Source of the DNA: Muribaculaceae bacterium
GTDB taxonomy: Bacteria > Bacteroidota > Bacteroidia > Bacteroidales > Muribaculaceae
Assembly: GCA_022508985.1 (NCBI GenBank)
Contig: JAFLUA010000006.1
Span: forward strand, 1 to 64,000
DNA length: 64,000 bases
Direction of reading: 5' to 3'
This document shows, piece by piece, positions 29,401-36,428 of the stretch (position 1 is its first letter; each line of letters starts with the position of its first letter). The notes beneath the pieces were generated by a model. That model saw only the letters and a program-made list of their open reading frames with translations, had not been told where the DNA came from and made no database searches. Position numbers and translations under genes: made by a program.

Positions 29401-29643
29401 CGATGTAAATGCAAGTTGCTTGCTGTCGGGGCTCCATATGGGAGTGGCTTCGTAGGTGGGTTGCGACGTGATACGAGTGGCTTCGCCTCCCGATACCGGA
29501 ACGGTAAAAATATCACCTTTATACGTGAATGCTATTTTGCTCCCGTCGGGTGATATCTTAGCATCGCGAAGCCACAAAGGAGCGGCATATACCGATAGTG
29601 ATGTTGCCGCCAGCAGCAAGGCAATGAAAATAGACTTTTTCAT
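26413..29643 (-). CDS. Tricorn-like S41 peptidase with WD40-like (PD40) propeller and PDZ
   Basis: N-terminal repeats ISPDGSKIAFTYKGDIFTVPVSGGEA; PDZ-like AIAPGAVIEKINGEDV; S41-like LMSEACYSNAHGTP. Start refined to MKKSIFIALLLAATSLSVYA. Confidence 0.9.
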   Translation of the reverse strand: MKKSIFIALLLAATSLSVYAAPLWLRDAKISPDGSKIAFTYKGDIFTVPVSGGEATRITSQPTYEATPIWSPDSKQLAFTSDRYGNFDIFLVNADGKSSQWKRLTFNSTSEIPEAFTPDGKSLLFSAAIQDPAESALFPSGRMTEVYSVPVTGGAPTQLIATPARAISWAPDGKSFVYQDVKGFEDTWRKHHTSSVTRDIWRYTPENGTHEQLINTPGEDLDPIDAGDYLYFISERAPQKSLNVYRAPKADPSQAKALTGFKKHPVRFLSRANNGTLAFTYDGEIYTMANAEAKPVKVNISINADFPDEIEKLTATRGAKGATASPDGKQVAFTYRGDVYVTSVEYATTKQISNTAEAERDVVWGNDSTLYYESERDGRYNIYRATFKKSADEPDFAHATVISEEPVFKADKHERTVPEVSPDGKKLGFILDRNKLCVMDLDSKKVTQLTDGSTFRHRTGGFNYRWSPDSKWIALEIVDRKHDPYTDIAIINVDDASLTNITNSGYFDENPRWIMDGNAIAFMSERAGMRNHASWGSQMDVYFVFLNREAYDRFRLNKEEQEILDKKLDSEKKAKKADKDDKKADKDAKEEKNIVVELEGLSDRQMRITPMSTDLNDAIVDKDGKTLYFISSADEGAFIWKLDLEEGDLSMERKHSDASARFDITPDGKNMFLFGSSLNTFGSKVKPISYRAQKTLDPAAERAYMFDNVEREERERFYTADMHGVDWASMSADYRKFLPHINNNYDFAELLSEWLGELNVSHTGGRYGGSSDVSAPDRTASLGVLYDLTYTGKGALIAEVLAKGPLAQISPAIAPGAVIEKINGEDVSFEMPVDRLLTDAAGVRTLVTIKDVDGTSRDVVVRPISSGAQNSLLYERWVKQREHDVEVLSNGRLGYVHLSSMDDDSFRKAYSKLLGQYNDREGVVIDIRWNGGGRLHEDIEVLLSGKKYFTQEIRGEATCDMPSRRWNKPSIMLMSEACYSNAHGTPWVYSNRGLGKLVGMPVAGTMTSVNWVTLQDPTLVYGIPVVGYRLANGSFLENQQLEPDIKIANAPEMIVKGVDQQLRAAVDELLKEIDKK

Positions 29644-29981
29644 AGTTATGTAGTAAATAAGTAATACAAAATAAGAGTTTGAAGCCAAAAAAGTTATTTT
29701 TTATACTATTTTTGGCTCATTTTTTGCAAAGATAGATAAAAATCGTGATATTTTTAAACCCTATACTAAAAATTGTCTGCAAAATCTACAGGAATAGGGG
29801 CAAGGAAAAGGAGCAAAAGGGGTAATGAATGGATAAAAGCTCTTGCCTGTAGAATCGGCCACTTTCCAGGTTTGCTTAATGGGAAATAAGAATAAAGCTG
29901 TGTATTAGGTGCGATATAAACGGATTTTGATTAACTTTGCGCTCATAAATCAATTATGAAAGCAATATTTAGCATTATATC

Positions 29982-30683
29982 ATGGCAAAAGCATTTGATG
30001 AATACGCAGAAAAATACGACGCTTGGTTTCTTGAAAATTCCAACGTACTATATTCGGAAGTAAAACTTGTAGCTCGTTGTCTTCGCGACGCCGGGCGCAC
30101 ATTCTCGGTGGGCTGTGGTAGCGGCCTGTTTGAACTTATACTTCGCCGCGAATACAATATTTCTGTCGATGAAGGGCTTGAACCTTCCGTCGCTATGGCA
30201 GAAATAGCTCGCAAACGAGGCATGAAGGTAGCGGTCACTACGGCTGAAGATCACGATTTTGGCAGCGAAAGCTATGACACCATTCTCCTTAATGGCACTC
30301 CGAGTTATATTACCGATCTTGGTGCCGTACTTCGTAAATGCTACAACGCACTTCGACCCGGTGGCCGCATTGTCGTTATCGACGTGCCTAAAGAGAGTAG
30401 CTATGGCATTCTCTACAACCTTGCAAAGTCGGTCGGAACATGGGATGATATATTGCTGAAAGGTTGCTATCCGCCAAATCCCTATCCTATCGAGTTTGTC
30501 AATGCGGCAAACTGGCGCACGACGGCCGAAAAGGTCGACCTAATGCATAAGGCCGGATTCTGCGACCTGGAGTATGCACAAACGCTCACTCATCATCCGC
30601 TCTACTCAAATAACTTTTTGGAAGAGCCAAGCGATGGCTACGAGCGCGGCGATTATGTGGCTGTTACAGGATACAAAAAATAG
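29982..30683 (+). CDS. SAM-dependent methyltransferase (class I)
   Basis: TFSVGCGSGLFELILRREYNISVDEGLEPSVAMAEIARKRG and LRPGGRIVVID. Confidence 0.85.
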   Translation: MAKAFDEYAEKYDAWFLENSNVLYSEVKLVARCLRDAGRTFSVGCGSGLFELILRREYNISVDEGLEPSVAMAEIARKRGMKVAVTTAEDHDFGSESYDTILLNGTPSYITDLGAVLRKCYNALRPGGRIVVIDVPKESSYGILYNLAKSVGTWDDILLKGCYPPNPYPIEFVNAANWRTTAEKVDLMHKAGFCDLEYAQTLTHHPLYSNNFLEEPSDGYERGDYVAVTGYKK

Positions 30684-30693
30684 CAAATAAAAA

Positions 30694-30724
30694 GGCGACG
30701 AGCTCGGTGTTGAGTCTCGTCGCC
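30694..30724 (+). terminator. Rho-independent-like hairpin
   Basis: GGCGACGAG (30694-30702) / CTCGTCGCC (30716-30724), perfect 9-bp stem. Confidence 0.75.
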
Positions 30725-30794
30725 GTTTGGTTTGAGCTACAGGTGGTGTTGTGCTCTATTTTAGTCTTATTGTATTAGAGTAGATGGAGTAGCT

Positions 30795-31841
30795 TTACAT
30801 TATCATTATTGTGAGTATTATAGCTATAGCGGCGAGCATAATCGAGGAAATTATTAATGTTATTAATAAGGTTTTTGATATGGGCTTGAGCGAAAATATT
30901 GCCGAGATGCAGCCATAGGTAATGCTCCCTAAAATAGTGACGGCAAGAAGGAGCCATGTCAGAATCGCGCAAATAATCCCTGAGGAGAAATCTAAGCCCA
31001 TGTTGTTAAGGCCTGCGGGGTTGTCTGTAATGAGATATGCGAGGGTGCAACCCGAGATAGACAGAAATCCCAGAAGGCTCCCTATCGTGGCAATGCCTAC
31101 AATCAGTCCTACGATGCCTATAATGCCCTTGCCTATAATGGATAGTATATTGCTGAGATAGTTGACATCTTCTTTGTAGGGTGGTGGTAATGTGCCCGCC
31201 TCGGCCATGATAGTTTGGCCTACGGTATCAACGTTTATCGGCGTGCCATTCATTTGCAAGAGCTGTCGGGGTGTCAGCGCCGGTGGTATTATCATCCATG
31301 CTATCAAGTAGATGATGATAAATGGATATACTTTGATGAAAGAGGCGAGGGCAAATATGAGCACTATAAACAAAATGCGCATAATATTGGCATTCCAACC
31401 TAAGTAGGCCGCCAATCCGCTGAATACGCCGCCGAAAACCTTGTTTTTGACATTGCGATACAGCTTTTTATCCGACGGTAGGTTGAAACTGATAAAAGGT
31501 TTGTTGCCCGGTGTTTCATCACCGCCTTTCTGCTCTTGGTCGTGTGCTTGTGGCGATTCAGCTTTTTCTTCTTGGTCGCTATTATCCGACAAGTCTTCCG
31601 GGCGGCCCATTGTTTCGATCACTTTTTCAACATCAGAGAGAACGATTACGCCGGTACCGTTAGTTGTTTTCTCGTTGAAATGTTCTCTGATGCGGCTTTC
31701 GATATCGCCGACTATTTCTTCGCCTTCGGCACCCGTAAAAGTTATTTTCAGTTGGTGCAGATAGTTTTGTAGCAACAAGAAGGCGTCTTCGTCGATATAG
31801 AATATCTGGCCGTCAACGTTGGAGGGGTATGTGCGTTTCAT
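30795..31841 (-). CDS. PspC domain membrane protein
   Basis: KKLYRNVKNKVFGGVFSGLAAYLGWNANIMRILFIVLIF...YLIAWMIIPP plus further TM helices; starts at the padR stop (ATGA overlap). Confidence 0.9.
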   Translation of the reverse strand: MKRTYPSNVDGQIFYIDEDAFLLLQNYLHQLKITFTGAEGEEIVGDIESRIREHFNEKTTNGTGVIVLSDVEKVIETMGRPEDLSDNSDQEEKAESPQAHDQEQKGGDETPGNKPFISFNLPSDKKLYRNVKNKVFGGVFSGLAAYLGWNANIMRILFIVLIFALASFIKVYPFIIIYLIAWMIIPPALTPRQLLQMNGTPINVDTVGQTIMAEAGTLPPPYKEDVNYLSNILSIIGKGIIGIVGLIVGIATIGSLLGFLSISGCTLAYLITDNPAGLNNMGLDFSSGIICAILTWLLLAVTILGSITYGCISAIFSLKPISKTLLITLIISSIMLAAIAIILTIMIM

Positions 31842-32176
31842 ATAGATTGAGATTTGTTAATGAGATGAGTAACGGTGAGGCTCATTTCTTCCCAGGAGTT
31901 TTTCAGCTGTTCGAGAAATTCAGTGCCGTTAGGGGTTATGGTGTAGTATTTGCGTGGAGGCCCTGATGTCGATTCTTCCCATCGGTAAGCCAGCAAACCG
32001 TCGTTTTTGAGCCTCGTAAGAAGAGGGTAGAGAGTCCCTTCCATTACTATGAGGTGAGCTTCTTTCATCTCTGTAATGATTTCGGAGGCGTAGGCATCGC
32101 GACGGCTCAGGAGCAGCAGCACGCAAAACTCCAGCATCCCTTTTCGCATTTGCGATTTTAGATTGTCGATGTTCAT
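31838..32176 (-). CDS. PadR family transcriptional regulator
   Basis: MRKGMLEFCVLLLLSRRDAYASEIITEMKEAHLIVMEGTLYPLLTRLKNDGLLAYRWEESTSGPPRKYYTITPNG. Confidence 0.93.
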   Translation of the reverse strand: MNIDNLKSQMRKGMLEFCVLLLLSRRDAYASEIITEMKEAHLIVMEGTLYPLLTRLKNDGLLAYRWEESTSGPPRKYYTITPNGTEFLEQLKNSWEEMSLTVTHLINKSQSI

Positions 32177-32227
32177 TGCTATAGTTTTAGATTGTAGATA
32201 TTAGAGGGCGCCTTTTCTTTTACGCTG

Positions 32228-32269
32228 CAAAGTTATACACTTATAAAGTACTATGCAATACATAGTACT
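32228..32269 (-). promoter_or_regulatory. padR-pspC promoter with perfect inverted-repeat operator over the -33 element
   Basis: -7 CAAAGTTA (TAACTTTG on minus) 32228-32235; -33 CAA 32256-32258 (20-nt spacer); AGTACTATG-CAATA-CATAGTACT 32247-32269. Confidence 0.75.
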
Positions 32270-32350
32270 ATTTTTAACATAGATTAACATCACGAGTGTA
32301 GCGATATCGCGTTCTCACTTTAAGGAACGCGCACACGCGGATGATTGCTA

Positions 32351-33829
32351 TCAGAATCGGAAATAAATAAAGGGAGCGACGTCGGCGGTACGCAATTCGA
32401 GCACGAGTTGCACTGTTGCCATAAAGATTAGCAACTTAATAATCCACGGCGCCATTACAAAAATATCGGTAGCCAATTCCCGGAAGTGTGTCGGAAGAGC
32501 GTGCGCAATTATAATAACGAGTATTAATACCACCCACGTAAGGCGCGCTGAGACAAAGGCTGGAATATAGTCAAGAGAAAAATCTTTGAATACGGCGCAG
32601 ATAATATCAATGGCGTCATTCCACGAGTCGGCACGGAAAAACACCCACAATGTCGCTACGAAAGCGATCGTCAAGAGCCACGATACAGTCTTTACAATCC
32701 AATAGTCGGGGATGCGAGCAAGCCATGGTTTCGATGCTTTATGTATTGCCAAGCCAACACCATGCATTGCACCCCAGAAAACGAATTTCCATGCTGCTCC
32801 ATGCCATAATCCGCCAATCAGCATCGTGGCAAAATTATTTACATAGGTTCGTAGTGTGCCTTTGCGGTTACCACCGAGGGGTATGTAGATATAGTCGCGG
32901 AGCCATGTCGACAATGAAATGTGCCAGCGTCGCCAAAAATCGGTAAGGTTGCGCGACTTATACGGGAAATTGAAGTTTTGGGCTAATTCAAATCCCATAA
33001 TATATGCGATGCCGATAGCCATATCGGAGTATCCCGAGAAGTCGCAGTAGATCTGCATTGTATAGCCGATAATACCCATAAGGGTCTCAAAGCCGCTGTA
33101 AGCTCCCGGGGCGTTGAAAATCAAATCGTTATATTGTGCTATATAGTCGGCTATAACAGCTTTTTTTATAACGCCGAGAATGATAAGCCAAAGGCCTGTG
33201 TAAAGCTCGGTGCGTGTGGCTTGATGATTGCGGTGTATCTGTGGCAAGAAATAATCGGCACGGACAATAGGGCCGGCCACAAGAGCAGGGAAAAAGGATA
33301 GAAAGAAAGCATATTCGAGCCATGTGTCGGTGGGTGCTACTCGTTGCTTATAGACGTCGACAATATAGCTTACCGACTGAAATGTATAGAATGAAATGCC
33401 GACAGGTAGAATGATGTCAAGCGGTTGAAAATTGCTTCCGACAAGAGCATTTACGTTCCATAAGAAGAAGTTAGCATATTTGAAATAAGCCAATATGCCT
33501 AATGAGCCAATAAGAGATAGAACGACGCAAAGTTTTCGTTTACGGCGGCTCATGCCCGGACGGCTCATTATTCGTGATAGCGTCCAATCGAAAATCGACG
33601 TCGCCAATAGCATGAGCACAAATATGCCGCTGCTTTTATAATAGAAATATAGGCTGAATGCTACGACAAACGCAATCATTTGCCAACGGTTACGGCGCAA
33701 CAAGCCATATATCGGCATGAATATTAAGAACAAAGCCCAAAAAGTGCCCGACGAAAATAGCATAGGTTTGTCGGGCGTGTATGAGAGTAACTCGGCGATA
33801 TTGGTGAGAATGTCGCTGATAGAAGGCAT
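32351..33829 (-). CDS. MBOAT family O-acyltransferase (AlgI-like)
   Basis: YFQPLDIILPVGISFYTFQSVSYIVDVYK-like block, NFNFPYKSRNLTDFWRRWHISLSTWLRDYIYIPLGGNRKG, LWHGAAWKFVFWGAMHG. Confidence 0.93.
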   Translation of the reverse strand: MPSISDILTNIAELLSYTPDKPMLFSSGTFWALFLIFMPIYGLLRRNRWQMIAFVVAFSLYFYYKSSGIFVLMLLATSIFDWTLSRIMSRPGMSRRKRKLCVVLSLIGSLGILAYFKYANFFLWNVNALVGSNFQPLDIILPVGISFYTFQSVSYIVDVYKQRVAPTDTWLEYAFFLSFFPALVAGPIVRADYFLPQIHRNHQATRTELYTGLWLIILGVIKKAVIADYIAQYNDLIFNAPGAYSGFETLMGIIGYTMQIYCDFSGYSDMAIGIAYIMGFELAQNFNFPYKSRNLTDFWRRWHISLSTWLRDYIYIPLGGNRKGTLRTYVNNFATMLIGGLWHGAAWKFVFWGAMHGVGLAIHKASKPWLARIPDYWIVKTVSWLLTIAFVATLWVFFRADSWNDAIDIICAVFKDFSLDYIPAFVSARLTWVVLILVIIIAHALPTHFRELATDIFVMAPWIIKLLIFMATVQLVLELRTADVAPFIYFRF

Positions 33830-33834
33830 TGTCG

Positions 33835-34635
33835 TTATTGCTCGCTTGGTTGATGTACAAAAATTCGTTTAGCCTTGCCAGCGCTCTTTTCTGGCACCTC
33901 TAAAAGGATTGGGTGTAGCGCGTGCTGAGGCATCCATCGGGCAACGCTATCAAGCCATTCTGCAGCGGAGGTGCGTGTCGGATGGGCACCATCTTTCGAT
34001 CGCTCAAACGACATGCCGTTGCTGAGGAAGAAGGCACCTTCGGGCGTGTTAGACTTTATAAGGTCGTTAATACCGGTGTCATCTTTCCAGTTTGGCGGGC
34101 CAATCCACACATAAGGTATAGTGTCGATATCGGCTAATATCTTTTTTACATATTTATCGCGTTTCTTCGCTATGTCGCTTACGAATAGTTCGTTAGAGCC
34201 TAAGCAGATAAATATATAAGAAGGGTTTAGTCGGTTGATATACGATTTTAGCTTGTCGGATTTACCCCACACCTCCGATGTTGAGCTATACCACATCACC
34301 GTGTACAGCGTGTGCCCGTTTTTGTCGGCATAAGCGGCAAGGCGTGGCCCGAGACCTTCGAGCATGGAATCGCCTACAAGCATTATTATCTGGGCGGTAG
34401 AGTCGCACGGCACAGGAAAAATCGACTCGGGTTTGTCGATATCGGGCACTGTAAAACAGGTGTCGCCATCGAGGTCGAAATTTTCGATTTCACTTTGGCC
34501 AAATATGCCATCGTATATTTCCGACGATTTTAATTGATGACCGGCTATCTCGGGTAAATCGAAAGCCGAACTAACGGCAAAGGCAACAAAGGCCGTCAGT
34601 AACAGGAGCCATAGCGCGATATAATGCTTGTTCAT
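33835..34635 (-). CDS. SGNH/GDSL hydrolase-like protein (DUF459-type), O-acylation partner
   Basis: MLVGDSMLEGLGPRLAAYADKNG, FICLGSNELF, DGAHPT; 5 nt from the MBOAT gene. Confidence 0.8.
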   Translation of the reverse strand: MNKHYIALWLLLLTAFVAFAVSSAFDLPEIAGHQLKSSEIYDGIFGQSEIENFDLDGDTCFTVPDIDKPESIFPVPCDSTAQIIMLVGDSMLEGLGPRLAAYADKNGHTLYTVMWYSSTSEVWGKSDKLKSYINRLNPSYIFICLGSNELFVSDIAKKRDKYVKKILADIDTIPYVWIGPPNWKDDTGINDLIKSNTPEGAFFLSNGMSFERSKDGAHPTRTSAAEWLDSVARWMPQHALHPILLEVPEKSAGKAKRIFVHQPSEQ

Positions 34636-34637
34636 AA

Positions 34638-35147
34638 TTAATTTCTAACTATAATATAGGTGCCGACATGACCGGTCTCAACGCGGTAGCGCCGCAATGC
34701 ATATCCTTTGGCGGCTGCTTCGCCGCTCACAGGATGCCCCGTGAGCGAAAATACGTTGAAACGACTACCACACACAGGGCATTCGGCAAGATACTCGGCC
34801 TCGGTGTTGATAAAAAGACGCGTTTCTTTATGCCGTTCGACGGGGCACGCCAGGTCGTAGGCTTGTGGATTGCCAAGCACATCGGCTACGAGGAGTACGC
34901 CACCGAAGCCCGTATATGTCATTTCGGTGTAGGGATAGTTTGACGGTTCTCTTTTTTCTCTGATAAAATTCCTCCAAGTGAGGGCCCCCGACACTCCGTA
35001 GATATCCCAGTCGGAAACGGTTGAAAAACTAATGTTTACGGGGTGTACGGGTATACGGTCGTCGTCGAGCGTGTCGCATCCATGTAATACGATAGCCGCC
35101 ACGAGAGCGGCGGCTATGATATTTTTATGTGATAACGATTTAAGCAA
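34638..35147 (-). CDS. Lipoprotein-like protein with Rieske-like/Cys-knuckle domain
   Basis: TTG start 35147 overlapping the upstream stop is better than the 35201 start; hydrophobic leader ending VLHGC; LACPVERH...AECPVCGSRFNV. Confidence 0.6.
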   Translation of the reverse strand: MLKSLSHKNIIAAALVAAIVLHGCDTLDDDRIPVHPVNISFSTVSDWDIYGVSGALTWRNFIREKREPSNYPYTEMTYTGFGGVLLVADVLGNPQAYDLACPVERHKETRLFINTEAEYLAECPVCGSRFNVFSLTGHPVSGEAAAKGYALRRYRVETGHVGTYIIVRN

Positions 35148-35553
35148 GGCGGGCAAATAGGTCGCCGAACTGGTCGGCTGCTTTTTGTAGAGTAGGACCA
35201 ACGAGCGGGCGAATCATCATCGGAAGGTCGACATCGATTGTGCCCGTTACTTCGGTGCTTTCTTCGTTTATGGGTTTGAAATCAACAAGTAAAGTCATCG
35301 GAATAGGCGACCCAATGGCTTCGAGGCGAATTCTCTCATCGGTGCGTTCTACTGCTTTGAGGGTTATATCGCCAACTTGAGGTGTCGATATTTTAATAGA
35401 GTCGTTGGTGAAGCATACGTCGCCGACACGGCTACGTTGCTCGGCGTCGAGCTTATCGAGGGCCGATTGCATAACGGAAAAATCGCTGAATTTGGCGCTC
35501 AAAGCTTGTGCCGACTGGTTTACAACAGTTGCTTTTGAAGTATATTTAGACAT
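35140..35553 (-). CDS. SRPBCC-like / hypothetical protein
   Basis: 137 aa; single-domain alpha/beta pattern, operonic with pyrE. Confidence 0.6.
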   Translation of the reverse strand: MSKYTSKATVVNQSAQALSAKFSDFSVMQSALDKLDAEQRSRVGDVCFTNDSIKISTPQVGDITLKAVERTDERIRLEAIGSPIPMTLLVDFKPINEESTEVTGTIDVDLPMMIRPLVGPTLQKAADQFGDLFARLA

Positions 35554-35565
35554 AGCGGCGAGATA

Positions 35566-36213
35566 TCAGATTTTGTCTCTTTCGGGTTGCCAGTTTGCCG
35601 GGTCGTGGCGCCATAGGCTAAGAGTCTGTAAATCGTTTTTAGTGATGTAATTGCTGTCGAGTGCTACTTCAAGCAATGCGTTATAGTTGCTCAGGGTTAT
35701 CAGTTTGACACCTTCGTTGGCAAAGTTTTCTTCGGCCAAGGGGAACCCGTAAGAGAAGAGGGCTACCATACCCACCACTTCGCAACCGGCATTGCGGATT
35801 GCTTCAACAGCTTTGAGAGAGCTCTTGCCGGTAGATATGAGGTCTTCAATGACAACAACCTTGCTGCCTTGGCGTAAGTCGCCTTCTATAAGGTTCTCAA
35901 GACCATGATCTTTGGGCGTAGCGCGCACGTAGGCATACGGTAAGTTGAGTATGTCGGCAACGAGAGCGCCTTGCGCTATGGCACCTGTAGCAACACCGGC
36001 TATTGCTTCGGCTTCGGGGAAGTTTTCGAGAATAGTGCGAGTTAGCTCAACTTTGATAAACGAGCGCACTTCGGGGTGTGACAAGGTGCATCGATTGTCG
36101 GTGTATATCGGTGAATTCCAACCGGAAGCCCATACAAAAGGATTGGCCGGCTGAAGTTTTACTGCACTGATTTTTAATAGCTTTTCGGCTAATAGACGAG
36201 CAACGTTTTTCAT
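35566..36213 (-). CDS. pyrE: Orotate phosphoribosyltransferase
   Basis: WASGWNSPIYTDNRCTLSHPEVR, VVVIEDLISTGKSSLKA. Start refined from 36309 to MKNVARLLAEKLL. Confidence 0.93.
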   Translation of the reverse strand: MKNVARLLAEKLLKISAVKLQPANPFVWASGWNSPIYTDNRCTLSHPEVRSFIKVELTRTILENFPEAEAIAGVATGAIAQGALVADILNLPYAYVRATPKDHGLENLIEGDLRQGSKVVVIEDLISTGKSSLKAVEAIRNAGCEVVGMVALFSYGFPLAEENFANEGVKLITLSNYNALLEVALDSNYITKNDLQTLSLWRHDPANWQPERDKI

Positions 36214-36301
36214 AACTTTACTGGTGTGTATATTTTGATTGCAAAGGTACGGAAAATATATGAGATTCTTGCAAAAATAAAGGATATTTGACTCTAAAAG
36301 T

Positions 36302-36336
36302 TTTGCCAATAACTTAATAATTGCTACTTTTGTAGC
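36302..36336 (+). promoter_or_regulatory. Predicted mutAB promoter (-33 TTTG, -7 TACTTTTG)
   Basis: TTTG 36302-36305, 19-nt spacer, TACTTTTG 36325-36332; the -7 box lies in the palindrome GCTAC-TTTT-GTAGC. Confidence 0.65.
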
Positions 36337-36428
36337 GATAAAGGTGCGCAGGAGTTGTTCTTGTGCGCAAATGTTATGGTATCTGACTGAAATACAAATA
36401 ACTAAATATATCGATAGATATCTTTTTT

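Noticed and set aside
28927-29553. 208-aa ORF antisense to the tricorn-like gene
   Set aside because: Fully inside a strongly supported CDS on the other strand, no recognisable domain, cysteine/arginine-rich composition typical of antisense reading.
36337-36428. Cobalamin riboswitch in the mutA leader
   Set aside because: Leader is too short (about 90 nt) and I see no B12-box-like sequence; only a simple hairpin is present.
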